Assembly: GCA_014871385.1 (NCBI GenBank) | Contig: CM026424.1 | Span: forward strand, 15,652,892-15,716,891 | Length of the DNA stretch: 64,000 nucleotides | Reading direction: 5' to 3' | From: Ceratodon purpureus | Taxonomy: Eukaryota > Streptophyta > Bryopsida > Pseudoditrichales > Ditrichaceae | Shown: piece after piece, positions 25,001-36,066 of the stretch | Numbering within the stretch: the stretch's first letter is position 1 | Layout: every line of letters starts with the position of its first letter | The notes under the pieces: generated by a model | What the model was told of the DNA's origin: nothing | Seen by the model: the letters and a program-made list of their open reading frames with translations, nothing else | Database searches by the model: none | Made by a program: the position numbers and the translations under genes

Positions 25001-26950
25001 GCTAACCAAGCCTCAAAGGCTACAAGAGATTGTGAGAGCTACTTCTGCATCAATTAACACGCCTCTAACGCTCAAAGTAAATCCTACTCCTACCTTTCTT
25101 GATCCTAGTAGCTGGTTTCCTGTTAACGTTGCCTTCATTTTGTTCGTTCATTTTCAATAGCAGTCCCATTGCTATGCCCTTATTACACACGTGTGTTGAT
25201 TCTGAATATCCGCGCACATTGCTTGGGATAGTTTAAGGGGTACCTTTAGAATGTATCTACATACTCTCGCAGCCATATCTAGGTCTAAGTTTTTTAATCA
25301 TCTCGTGCGGCGTAAGACCTGATAGATTTAATAACAAAAATCATCATAGGTTTTAATTTATTTTAAGTTTTTATCGATTTTTGAGTTGGTTTTATGCATT
25401 CCTGATGGTTAACATACTGCTTTGTTTCAGCTGCGAATGGGGTTCTTTGAAGGCCGAAATGTTGCACACTCCTTACTTCCAAATCTTGGATCTTGGGGAG
25501 CAACTGCTGTCACTATCCACGGTAGGACACGTCAACAGCGTTACAGTAAACTAGCAGACTGGGGCTACATTGACCAGTGCGTAACAGATGGGCCAAGTGA
25601 CGTACAACTCATCGGAAATGGAGACGTTTTTTCTTACACCGAATACAACGAGCACCTCAAATCTTCAGGATCTAAGCTTGCAACCTGTATGATTGCTCGT
25701 GGAGCCCTGATAAAGGTGAGAAATCCTTATCCGTAGTTCTTTTAGATGTACATCTCGAACATTTTAATGCATAGTGCTCTACTTGTGTTGTGAATCTGAT
25801 GCTGACCTGAGTGCGAGCGAGTTAGGACTAGATCAGATTTGCCGTTCTTGCAGTTGAGTTTGTTCTCTCTAAAATTTGCTGGAGGAAAAATGTAGCACTA
25901 AAAGAAAGCTCTGCTGTGGTTGCAGCCTTGGTTGTTCACCGAAATCAAGGAGCAAAGACACTGGGATATCACTGCTGAAGAAAGGCTGAACATTTTACGT
26001 GACTATGTGAGATTTGGCCTGATACACTGGGGTTCTGATAGTAAAGGTAAGATCTGCCTTTGCGGAGTTAGACATAGTTCATTTATAACACTTAGGTGAT
26101 GAGATTTGGAGTTACTATTTTCCTCCTTCACGCGATTGTGGTGGTTTTATGTGATGACGGTGAAGTATGTTTGAAGTGTTTTTCTTTTCACGTTATCTTC
26201 GATAGTGGCCACCGCGGTTACATATGCCATGTGCGGATTGATGTCAACACATGTACCCACTGGGGAAACAATTGCGGAATTTAATCTAATTTGGTTGATC
26301 AATCAGGTGTGGAGACGACAAGACATTTTCTTCTGGAATGGCTAAGTTATGCGCATCGCTATATCCCTGTTGGTCTACTAGACGTTATTCCACAAAAGCT
26401 AAATTGGCGACCACCAAACTACTACGGGCGGAATGACCTAGAAACTCTGATGGCATCAGATAGCGGAGCTGACTGGGTGAGTGTTTTGGACCTTGGTTTG
26501 GTTCTTTGTAGAGGCGATTAACTTCAGTTTGTGTTTGCGAGTGATTTGTCTACGTCAGTTCACTGTGACATGTTTCTGATCAGGCATGTGCTGGAGCTCT
26601 TTTATTGTTTCTTAAGGTATTCTTTTAGTTGGGAGAACAGCTCATGAGATACATTGCATGTGACTTCATGTGAAAACTATGTCATTGGAAAATACATGCT
26701 GATTATGTACCAAGAAATTCTGGCTTTGAAGTCGATTCCTTCCGAGGCCTGCTAAGTCATGTTTGAACGATCTGTTTACCACGATGAGGGCTGGCCGAAA
26801 GTGGGCTGGACTTAGGTACTAAACAAGTGGATGATGTGAATGGTTTGGCAGGTGCGATTGACAGAAATGTTGCTGGGCCCACCTCCGGCAGGATTTGCGT
26901 TTTCTCCCAAACACAAATCTAACGCTTATGACAAAGCTGAGAACGGCTGA
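22002..26950 (+). CDS. DUS3: tRNA-dihydrouridine(47) synthase, DUS3 type, with two CCCH zinc fingers
   Basis: Ten exons: 22002-22164, 22664-22905, 23051-23173, 23476-23745, 23992-24555, 24804-25076, 25431-25715, 25926-26046, 26307-26476, 26852-26950. They total 2310 nt (769 aa), all GT-AG and in phase. DUS3 uses FMN and NADPH to reduce U47 in the tRNA variable loop. Two CCCH fingers come first ([12 protein letters not shown] near residue 160; [13 protein letters not shown] near 195). An acidic low-complexity linker (~270-405) then leads to the TIM-barrel: [13 protein letters not shown] (flavin binding), [16 protein letters not shown] with the catalytic Cys (~506), [16 protein letters not shown] and IGNGDV. 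The C-terminal helical domain ends [21 protein letters not shown], near-universal in eukaryotic DUS3. ATG 22002 is the first ATG in this frame. The linker is long, but I see no missing catalytic residue. Confidence 0.95.
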
Positions 26951-28289
26951 TCGGCACAAGTTCATGGCACGTTTTCTATTCAGGAAGGAAGGGCTTCTTT
27001 TACTTCCATGCGCTCCTTCGTGGAGTTTCTCACACCAATATAGCATAGAAATTCTTACAGGACTAAGCTTTCCTGAGTTTTGTTTTCAGTAGATCGATGA
27101 GTAAACCGTCCAGTACATTTGGATGGAGAGGCCATGCTGTACATTGGACGAGCTTAAGACGAAGCACACCTGGTGCCAGTTGTTCAACGCGCTTATATCT
27201 GCACTGTCATTGTATATGCTTGGATAGATCAACACCACGGTCCACGGCTGTTAAAGCAGCAAACTGACTAACTCGTGCTTCTTCCGGAATGCTGTGTCGC
27301 TGGAGAAGAGGACCTGTTAGTCGATGATTCTCGTCGCAATCGATCGCGATTGATTTTCATCATTCTTCTTAATTTTGAAAGGTCATCAATAAACGGGAAA
27401 AACGTAGAGAGCCACATACGGCTCATCAATGGAGGTAACGAAGACGCTTAAGACTGAAGTGGGGGATACGGTAGCTGTTGTGGAAGTTGAGAAATCGGAA
27501 TGGAGGATAGAGTTTTCCTTCCCCTCAGCTCTATTATGTGCAAGGGTGAACTAGGTTGATTCCAAAAATCGCTTCTCTGGTACAAAATGGAGAGAACGGC
27601 AGAGGAGCATGAGGTCCCAGGCTTTCAAAGCATGGAAAACGATTCCGAAACGGCTCCTTGGCCTGCACTTGACTATTCACAGAAAGGTGTTTTGCTACCT
27701 TTTCCCTTCGCCACGTTGCCCAGGGTTTTAAGAGGTTTTCGCACCATCCCTCTGGAAAAACCTCACCTCGCACATCGTGGAAGGTGGCCCTGCTGAGATG
27801 TCGTTGAATCAAGGGATACTTCGATGCGGGATTATTCTTTGACCTACTTTGGGCGAGCATTGTTGTGGAGTCAAAAATTTCCATGTTGCACTATGAGGTT
27901 GTGAAGTCAGACAAAGCTATGAGACGATGACCGCTGTATCAATAGAGTGAACGATAACATGGTGGATTGCATACCGGATCATATTCGGCAGGGAAGACTA
28001 AGTTGAGGTGAAAATCGAAGCGGCGCTTGGATTGAACGGATCACTTGCACGGTGTTCTTGGTGGCAAACTCTTTGGCTTTAAAAACTTGAGCTACAGCTG
28101 TTTCAAAGCAATCCTCAAATGTCTGAGTCATCTGTATGAGTGTGCTGCAAGATGGATTTGGCAAGGCTAATCTTCAGAATGCTCGATTGCTTTGCTATTA
28201 GTTGAGTCACAAGACTTTAAGGGCAAGGTTGGAGTGTCTTGATCCATGGATATTCAACATAACATGAACTGGTGAAGCTCACTCTAGAC
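26951..28289. other. Intergenic stretch with unassigned short ORFs
   Basis: The first part presumably carries the dihydrouridine synthase 3' UTR. A 41-codon frame starting MEVTKTLKTEVGD (27429-27554, +) and a 116-codon ATG frame on the minus strand (27884-27534) are open but show no motif, and no adjoining exons extend them convincingly. Some of the sequence just before 28290 is likely promoter and leader for the DUF674 gene. Confidence 0.4.
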
Positions 28290-29516
28290 ATGGCAGAGAT
28301 TTGTGAAACGTGTGGTATGCCCAAGGGGAACCAGGACGAATGCATACCAGTTACCCTCCTTTTCTCCAAAGCGAGCAATAGTGTTATGTGCATCGAGGTA
28401 GGAAAGGACTTCGTTGACATGCTCATGGGCTTCCTTACCCTACCTCTCAGCTGCCTGGTGAGGGTGTTAACCCAAGGCGCCATGATTCACAAGCCAGGCG
28501 AGGATCCCCAAACTCCACCGGGTTCCCCTGGGAGCTCCCCCAGCAGTCCTGGACGCAGTTCTGTGATCAACCTGCATTTTGCATTGACTGCCATTGCCAA
28601 TGTTTTTGACAGCGTAGCAAAAATGGAGGATGATAAGATGGCTGTAGACAAGAGCACATTGCTGAATGCCAAGCCGACATTTCCTTATGGAGCTGGCAAG
28701 CTTTTGAAGACGAAGGGCATTCCGAAAGAAGGGGAGGAAATGGTTCACCCGGACTCTGGTATGTTTTCATGTGGAGCAGCTTGCAATTTTTACTCAGCAA
28801 TTCCCACCTCATTATGCCCAAAACATAAAAAGTTAATGAACAAGCCGATCAAAATGGTCGAGGACACGCCAGTGGATCCCAATGCGTCAGTTCCAGCACA
28901 GGTGAGCTTCTTTGAGTAAACTGAGAACTTACTGTTTGCCATTTGCTAGTTCTTCATGCGCATAGAAGAGAATTGGAGGGTTTGCAAATGGGTTATGCAT
29001 GGATAGCGAGCAGGTGGACTCAGACAGGTGTGGTGCTTAATTATTTATGTACCAAGTTTTTTGAACTCACGCATTGGGTGCAGATTGGAGGTGGTTATGT
29101 GGTTCCAGACTTGAAGTTTATGGTGACCAACCAACTCGAGATTTTCTCCAGTTCATCCCTGAAGGCACTTATCACTCTCGAAAGGATTCGAACTGAGCGT
29201 GTTGGTGATTTGGCCACCAAGGAAGTGACTGTTGTTGCAGCAGAGGTACGGGCCATCACGACATGCTAATGAATGCCATGATAATCTCGAAGGTTGTACA
29301 ACAGGCTTGCATTGCTGGTGCACTAAGGCAAAATTCTGTCAAGTAGAATTCTCTTGTGCACAAACATCCATACATTCGTATTCTAACTTCATGATGAATC
29401 AGCAGGTCTTACAGCTGCTGAAAGCCTCTCTGTTATCTGTTAGCGTGCTGAACGACGTGTTCCGCAAACACTGCTCTAACACAACGCCGTATGGTGAGCA
29501 CATCTTGCCAGGCTGA
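28290..29516 (+). CDS. DUF674 family protein
   Basis: Three exons: 28290-28901, 29084-29245, 29406-29516. They total 885 nt (294 aa), in phase. DUF674 proteins are found in plants and have no established biochemical role. The N-terminal signature is clear: VTLLFSKASNSVMCIEVGKD and FVDMLMGFLTLPLSCLVRVL match the family pattern of a short beta hairpin followed by FVD-LFSFLTLPLGT. A Pro/Ser-rich loop (PQTPPGSPGSSPSSPGRS) follows, then a Cys-rich segment (CGAACNFY, CPKHKKLM). The closing half-domain is YVVPDLKFMVTNQLEI and LLKASLLSVSVLNDVFRKH, matching the family's LLKASLxSxxxLTDVF ending. It is a single-unit member; many angiosperm relatives have two units. The extra N-terminal CETCGMPKGNQDEC pair of Cys is unusual. 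The start is the first in-frame ATG. An upstream non-coding exon cannot be excluded. Confidence 0.85.
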
Positions 29517-29604
29517 TCCTATTCCTCACATTGACAAGAATTATAAGGACACGATGACATTGTAATTTTGATCACAGCAACACTCTTGATTTGTTTCACG
29601 AGGG

Positions 29605-30900
29605 ATAGAAACCGGGCAATTACTGATGCAATGTTCATGAATTTGTGCAGTGCCGAAGGTGGATGGTAGGGATTTATCCCCTGACTCGTGTAGCGATAAA
29701 CCCTGCTGTCAATGCTCGAAAATGGGAACGCAACTCCACAAAGTAATATAGTGAAGAAACACTGTTTCAATATCAGATCTCAAGACGGTTTTCTCCAAAG
29801 TATGCTGGATTGGAATTTGGAATGCAACCACATTCCTGAGTTCTCTTGTGCCAAAGAAGACCCAAAGAATCAGCTGCGTCCGACAATATTCGGAACGCTT
29901 TCTAATCAGCTATTAATGGCCGTTTCCATGAACACCATGAAACTCTCCTGCAAAATGTCATGCCCAGTGCTACACAAACGGGATTTTGAAGCAATAGCAC
30001 CACGAAGTTCGCTTGGCTTGTGCGAGGTTGATATCACTGTTCATCAAAGGCACATTTGATGCAGAAAGCTTTGAGTCACGCTGGTCTTTAATCTAGAGAT
30101 GCTCTCTCTAATTATGTTTTTCCACAAAATCTTTTCCGAATTCCGTGGTGGCGTATGCGTTCAACTGCATGTTCAATCTTTCAGGGATTTCTTTGTGATT
30201 GGCATAGTTTCCTTATAATCATCGTTTTAGAATCATCGAGTGAAAGGTTCATCAAGGGAGGCCATTTCTCACTCAACTGGAGCTGCTTGAGGTAGTGACA
30301 CCCAATTTCGAGTCAAACCCAAAATGGTTTCCTGCTCATGTCTACATTGTACTTTTTGATCATCTATTGATAGACTAAATGGCGACTTTAGATCATCTAC
30401 CAATAAAACTTTGATCCTTTTTAACTTTTGTATACTATATTCAAATCATGCATTCTTTTATGTGTTGGAATCCTCTTGAACTTGTTCAAAATAAAATTCA
30501 CAAACAAAAACAAAAAGGTACATTAGTTAAAGTGGCGGATTTCGGGGTTACTACCTTAGTGGAATTCTACCCCAACTTCATACTTGCACCGTGTTGTATT
30601 CCCATCTTGCATGATGTTATGCATCAGTAGTTGCAAATCCTCGTTATATGAAGATTTTGAATATAACAATGTCAAATTCGTTTTAAGTGTGGATGTAAGG
30701 TAAGGCAATTTTTGATTTGTGAAAACAGAATTCCAACACTTTACAAAAGTGTTCAGAAACTATCATGCATGTTTGTAGACATATTCACTTGGTTTTTTAC
30801 CTTTCTAATAGACAAAGACATTAGTCATTTACATTCTTTTTAGTTTGAAGTATAATTAACTTTTTTTGTTTCATGTTGATATTTGATGATGATGTTTTGA
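29605..30900 (+). repeat. DUF674 downstream flank, duplicated at 36067-37055
   Basis: From about 90 bp after the DUF674 stop codon this block matches 36067-37055 almost base for base, including the runs around GTGCAGTGCCGAAGGTGGAT and CACTGTTTCAA. It has one 267-bp MITE (30290-30556) that the second copy lacks. Because this copy directly adjoins the DUF674 gene it may be the source, with 36067-37055 as the derivative. The short open frames at 29712-30059 and 36188-36469 are the same sequence in the two copies and have no recognised domain. Confidence 0.75.
30290..30556. mobile_element. MITE, AGGTAGT-type ends, with matching empty site
   Basis: Inverted ends AGGTAGTGACACCC and AGGTAGTAACCCC bound 267 bp. 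The duplicated block near 36733 reads GCTGCTTAGTGG with no insert, while this copy reads GCTGCTTG-element-TAGTGG. That shows a precise insertion at TA, with the left TA later changed to TG. It belongs to the same TIR group as 220-564, 586-999 and 48613-49023. Confidence 0.78.
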
Positions 30901-30929
30901 ATGTCTTTTTCATGACTATTTTATGTCAA

Positions 30930-31345
30930 AAAAGACGACAATAATTTTGATCAATGGGAAGGTCGGATTTTTTTTGCCAAGTGTAGGGTTTAGAGACTTG
31001 ACTCCCCAGCAATGGTGGTGTTTTATTTACCCAAGTAGGGCCCATGCAAATGTGCAGAAGTCCACTGTTTGTCAGGTGAATGTCCACTTGCAGAAGTCCC
31101 ATAAGCATTGCCCATCCCATTACACTCCTACAGTATACAAACTTCCACTCTCTATCCTCTCCTCACACAGCCACATTCTCCTCACATAGTGATCTCCACA
31201 CACTCTGTGCTGAGAATCTGGTAGACTTTTGCATTGCTTGGTAAGTTTTTTTTGCAACTTTGCTTGGTAACTGGACAATGTCAACATTGTACAATTACCA
31301 ACCAAATTGCAAAAATAATTTACATGCAATTTACAATTTTCATGG
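30930..31345 (+). mobile_element. Partial copy of the CACTAG-ended element (interior only)
   Basis: The block from the GTTTAGAGACTT region through the promoter-like core to the GGACAATGTCAACATTGTAC hairpin matches the interiors of 34616-36066, 38671-39421 and 59338-60037. Both CACTAG ends are missing. It is joined on the left directly to the DUF674 flank copy, so it is a rearranged fragment. Confidence 0.7.
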
Positions 31346-31624
31346 CCAAATTCTGTTTTTCCAATCTTTGGGAGGGTGTCAAAGTTGGTAATATTGAATT
31401 TCTTTTTCTTAGCTACACATGTTGGTAATTTTGGATATCTTTTTTTGTGTAGATCTTATGGCCTTGAAATTTAGTACACGTGTTATTAACTTAAAGATGA
31501 TGTTGTGGTAAAACTTCCATGGTAAAATTCCAGTTATTGAGCTCTTGGGAGGGGGAAAAGTTGGCAGAAATGAAGCTTTTTTTCTCCATGTGAATGCAAA
31601 AATTCGTAAGCATGTTGTACCCGA

Positions 31625-31981
31625 CTGTACTTAGCAACTAGATCCAGGCCGTCATATACACGAACACGAGAGTCATTGGATGTGACGAGGACTTTCTGTG
31701 GGTCCCCGGGCTTAAACTGCGTATAAACAATTATTAATATTAGGTGTAAATCAGAGAGATTGTACTGAACATTTCATAGTAACAATGCCATTGACAAGAT
31801 TGATGGATATGAACTGATAAATCATAGCCGCTCATGCTGCCGACAACTGAAAAACACATCCAAAACACACAAGCATGCACATATAAGATATGTACTCATC
31901 GTACTCACATGTAATCCAGTGATTTTTTTCCCTCGCGCCTTTTTGTTCTCGCCGCGAACATCTATGTGAGCTTCCAACTGT
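31625..31981 (-). pseudogene. Fragment of the WDR44-like gene (exons 7 and 8 with intron)
   Basis: This stretch is nearly identical to 41298-41651 of the WDR44-like gene and lies in the same orientation. It contains exon 8 (encoding [20 protein letters not shown]), the intron, and most of exon 7 ([18 protein letters not shown]). The retained intron shows it was copied as DNA, not through RNA. Similarity stops abruptly on both sides. The exon 7 frame continues upstream (to about 32165) into unrelated open sequence, so a chimeric product is conceivable, but the fragment is far too small to be a working WD40 protein. Confidence 0.85.
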
Positions 31982-33314
31982 GTTTTGGATGCCGGGAGTT
32001 TTGGAAGTGTACACAACGACCCGGACCTTACCAATTGCAGATTACGGGCTTTCCTCCTGTCAAGCTCATGAATCCCACGTAAACAATAGAGAGGGTAGGC
32101 CTTCTGAATGCCCTCGTCATCAAAAAGGGTTGATTGACGATGATCAGCTCCATCTTCAGCTCTAATCTGGTCACGGGTTCCGAATCTTCAGCTTAAACTT
32201 AAAATCATTTGCATCAAATAAAGTGAAGCCGCTAACTGTATGTTTAAATGACAGACATCACCAGCTCCAATCTGATCATGGGGACTGTGGAGTTATTACT
32301 TAACTCTGTAAATCCTGATCTAGCGTAACCACGGAACTTCTGTTATGAACTTCATAATGGTCTTTGACATGCAGAGACATAAGGATATTAGGGTGCATCT
32401 AGTCGAGCATATTCGGACAGATTTCCTGTTTCAATTTTGATTGATGGGTCCTGTGAGGGGCAATCCAAAAAATGTGGTATACCGGTGAGTGTACCCAGCG
32501 CACGGTATTCTTTAGTAAAAGGCGAAAGAATAGTTCGCTCTGTGTTGGGTACCCGGTTCGATTACTGGCTGGTTCACGGCAATGGTTCTTGTACAGATGG
32601 AGTGCTATGCCCTCACCAATGGCTGTGGGATATGAGGCTTTTGGCAAGCCTGTTTAGTTTTTGAAATAGAACAAACTGCTATGAGATTAATTCTCCTGTT
32701 CCACAGGCTGCATACATTCTTGGGTGACAGCCTCGAAATCAGGATCACCGTTGTGTTCTCGGCCTATGGAGCAATGATTCTATCAATCTCAACAAGCAAG
32801 AATGAACAACACAGCTTAAGTTACCCATTGACTTCAAGCTCATTGTGTGGTCTCTTACGCACTCTCGCCAGCGCAAAGGAGAATAGTTCAGATTTGGCAC
32901 AAAAGTAGAGGTTGTAAAATGTCTTTTGCAGACCTTGGTTTCATGTCAAACGAGTCGAATGTTTGCGCTTAACCCGCCCAACATGTTTCAACCATGATGC
33001 GCAATGACTTGAGATTGAACAGCAGCTTGTATTCCCTGGTTCTGGGATACTGACCATAGCTACTCCGAGTTGGGAACTACTTTCGTGGAAACCACAGGTG
33101 AGACTCGAGCCAAGTTGGCAACATGACGTGCTTGTCATGAATATTGTAAGCAGTCAGGTCTGGTCATGAGATGCTGCGCCCTGTGGAGACCAATCTATAA
33201 TTTGATGGTACCGCTGTTAGTGGCCCCTCTCTAGCTAGGCGAAGTGGCACAATGAGCACTGGATCTAAAAAATCTGTATGGAAAATTTCAGAAACAGAGT
33301 GTTTAATCGCTCTA
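31982..33314. other. Unassigned sequence between duplicated blocks
   Basis: No exon series is recognised. On the minus strand about 32165-31982 an open frame (including GIHELDRRKARNLQLV) runs in phase into the captured WDR44-like exon, which hints at a captured piece of another gene; I do not recognise it. Confidence 0.4.
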
Positions 33315-34615
33315 GAAAAAAGCGGTCTCGGTCAATCGCCTGAATCCGAAGTGCAGACAGACAAGACGATGCCACTACCAGCATCAGAAATGAACCGGTT
33401 CCTTCGCTATTTGCTAGCACAATTCAGAAACATCACCTCTCAACTAGCACGACGAATAACTTACATAGCAAGCGAGATAGAAATGCACCTTAACACACAG
33501 AATCAAGCAAAATGACTACCTCAATCACGCACAAAAAAATGCACCAAGCAAGTCTAAAATCCACCGCAATTACACAAAGGGAAGACAACCAAACGCGGAC
33601 GATCATGACATACCACTCGAATGCAAGGACAGAAGCACGCACGTCACAATGCGAGGAAACATGAACGATAATTGCACAAAACAGAGTGCCGATGAGCGCA
33701 GAGGCAGAATTTCGGCAGCGCAGGAGCCGGGAAGAATGCTTACCAAGCGCCGATCACTCGATGGAGCCACAGAGAGCAGCAGAAATTGCGTCGCACTAAA
33801 CAGCAGAGCTTCAAAATGATCGCAATTAGCTCAACACATGCTTCTACTCTCACTCTCTCATACTCTCACAATCACTTTGTCTCTGTCTCCCTCGTTTCCG
33901 TCTTCTCAGACGCCCTCGCCTGGCTTCCTTGTCTGCGGTGGATGGATGTTTGGGTTTTTCATCATTTTGGTACTTTTTCATCTGATTAGGGATATTACAA
34001 TTTTTTAAAAATCAGGAGAAAAAATATATTCATGAACATGTATTGATTTCTTTCTATTTAGTAGATGTTTGTAGCATTATTTAATTAATGTTGTTTTGGA
34101 AAGTGCCCCATAATTTTATGGATCTCCACTTCCATTTTATGATAATTTAGATTTTAAGAAAAAATTCACTATGATTAGCAGAGACAAAAGTTTTGATATT
34201 TTTTTTTTGAATCAAATGATTGAGTAAGAATGCGAATGATTTTGCCCTCACGCTTTGACTTCTAGTCTTCATACTGCCTTTTACATGTATATGTTCTTGA
34301 TCCTTTTAATTTCTTTTATCTTTCTAACGATTTAAATAAATATCTTCAACAAGATTTATGGACTTCTTGGTTATATTTATTTTATTTTACTTTTTATATA
34401 TTTCTAGTATTGAAAATCAAAAACAAGAAGTGCAATCTTTTTTTCTTTTTAACTTTCTTATATCCAAATATTTCCTTTCTTTCCACATTATAAGAGTGAA
34501 TATCTTTTTAAATTAGTTTTTGTATCACAAAAATAGAATTCATTCTTTATTCTCAGCTTCATACACCATAGCATGTTCACCACCTGGAACACAATTCATT
34601 ATTTATTTTTTAACA
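33315..34615 (-). repeat. Copy A of the DMC1-upstream block
   Basis: Its reverse complement matches the sequence upstream of DMC1 (about 61640 down to 60038) and its direct strand matches parts of 37460-38670. Shared landmarks include TCGGTCAATCGCCTGAATCC, CGCCGATCACTCGATGGAGC and GTCTTCTCAGACGCCCTCGC. It ends precisely at the left terminus of a CACTAG-ended element, as do copies B and C, so the element was already in the block when it was duplicated. Confidence 0.75.
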
Positions 34616-35018
34616 CACTAGTAGAAACATTGCTCAACTACACCAGCCATCGACAACGAAAATCTAAAATAGTGTTCATCTTTTTTGGAATGAACGATCT
34701 AATTGACTGATTGAAATTGTTGGTATAGATGTACAGTGACCAGGGTGAAGTTAACTCTTCAACAATGGCGGTGTTTTATTTACCCAAGTAAGGCCCATGC
34801 GGATATGCAGAAGTCCACTGTTTGTCAGGTGAATGTCCACTTGCAGAAGTCCCATAAGCATTGCGCATCCGATTACACTCCTACAATATACAAACTTCCA
34901 CTCTCTATCCTCTCCTCACATAGCCACATTCTCCTCACAGAGTGATCTCGACACACTCTGTGCTGAGAATCTGGTAGATTTTTGCATTGCTTGGTAAGTT
35001 TTTTCTGCAACTTTGCTT

Positions 35019-35056
35019 GGTAACTGTACAATGTCAACATTGTATAATTACCAACC
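35019..35056. repeat. Hairpin-forming inverted repeat in the CACTAG element
   Basis: GGTAACTGTACAATGT and ACATTGTATAATTACC lie two bases apart and are near-perfect complements. The same hairpin is kept in the copy near 31265-31302 and, less well, near 39112-39140. Confidence 0.6.
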
Positions 35057-35167
35057 AAATTGCAAAAATAACTTACACGCAATTTACAACACAGTTGCTG
35101 TGACCCACATGGAACCAAACAAAATCAGTTTGCTAATGGGACTACAGAATGCAAAGAAAATCCATTC

Positions 35168-35903
35168 GGGGGAAAGCACAATAAAGTGGACCACCAAGTA
35201 CAATATGTGATCACTAGGAAGTGAATATGAAGTGTGCTGTTTTTTATAGCTCAAAGCTGATTTTGAGCATTTTGGTGTAGTTTTTGAGCATTTTAGTCAC
35301 TTTTTAAGGTGTCATAAGGTATCTTACACACATCTCCATGAAAAAAACATCTTCAATTGAAACTTTATTTGACCCCTAGTTCTAAATCATGAAAATGAAC
35401 TTTTCCAAAGTCTTGATTTCTTCATTTGGGGCCCTCTATTGTCTTTAGATGATGTTTTTTCCAATTTAAAAAACAATGTTTGGTGAAAAAAACCTCACAA
35501 AAAGTTTCACCAAAAACAGTGTTTTAAAAACGTCCCGGGGATACTTTTCGCCAATCTAGGATTGCAAACACGGCCACCCGGATCATTTCTACAAGCGTAA
35601 TGTACAAACGAAGGGCCCCACAAAGTCAAAAGTGATTTCTGTCAAAACTACAATGTAATACGGTCACTTTTCCAAATGACTGCATTCACTTTGTTCAACT
35701 TTGTCGTGTTCATAGAGGTGTCTCAACTCAACAACTACAAACGCAAATTTTGGAAGTTGTAGTACATCAAGTCTACTTTCCGTATCCTAAACTTAATTTC
35801 CCATCAAGAAGTTTTAGATGCCACTTTCTAGCGTGTTTACACAACAGGCTGAAATTGGCAATGAGCTAAGCACTTTTGTGGTCCACTTTATTGTGCTTCC
35901 CCC
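35168..35903. mobile_element. Nested 736-bp element with GGGGGAA ends and 4-bp duplication
   Basis: The ends are GGGGGAAAGCACAATAAAGT and, inverted, GGGGGAAGCACAATAAAGTG, continuing as a TIR of about 28 bp. It is flanked by ATTC on both sides (35164-35167 and 35904-35907). The related element at 59338-60037 has the uninterrupted site CCATTCAAACTCTCTAG, so the insertion and its 4-bp duplication are directly visible. No coding capacity. A 4-bp duplication with G-rich ends recalls the Sola superfamily; that assignment is tentative. Confidence 0.8.
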
Positions 35904-36066
35904 ATTCAAACTCTCTAGAATAGGGCTGTCAAGTGACCAATCACACCAAACAGTATTATTTCTACACCAATGTTCACCACCCAAAATTAACACCAATATT
36001 CACCACCCAAAATTAACTCATTTTTACTGTTAATTTTGGTGTACTTGCAATACATGTCTGCTAGTG

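Larger units (their letters stand above)
34616..36066 (+). mobile_element. CACTAG-ended non-autonomous element with nested insertion
   Basis: It starts CACTAGTAGAAAC and ends CTGCTAGTG. The interior matches 38671-39421 and 59338-60037. A 736-bp element (35168-35903) is inserted inside it. The left flank is ACA and the right flank AGA; the other full copies have a perfect 3-bp duplication. The right flank here has switched to the DUF674-flank copy, which explains the mismatch. The 5'-CACTA end and 3-bp target point to the CACTA (En/Spm) superfamily. No transposase is encoded. Confidence 0.75.

Noticed and set aside
27534..27884. 116-codon minus-strand ATG frame near the DUF674 gene
   Set aside because: No recognised domain and no sign of splicing or repetition; kept only as a note in the intergenic entry.
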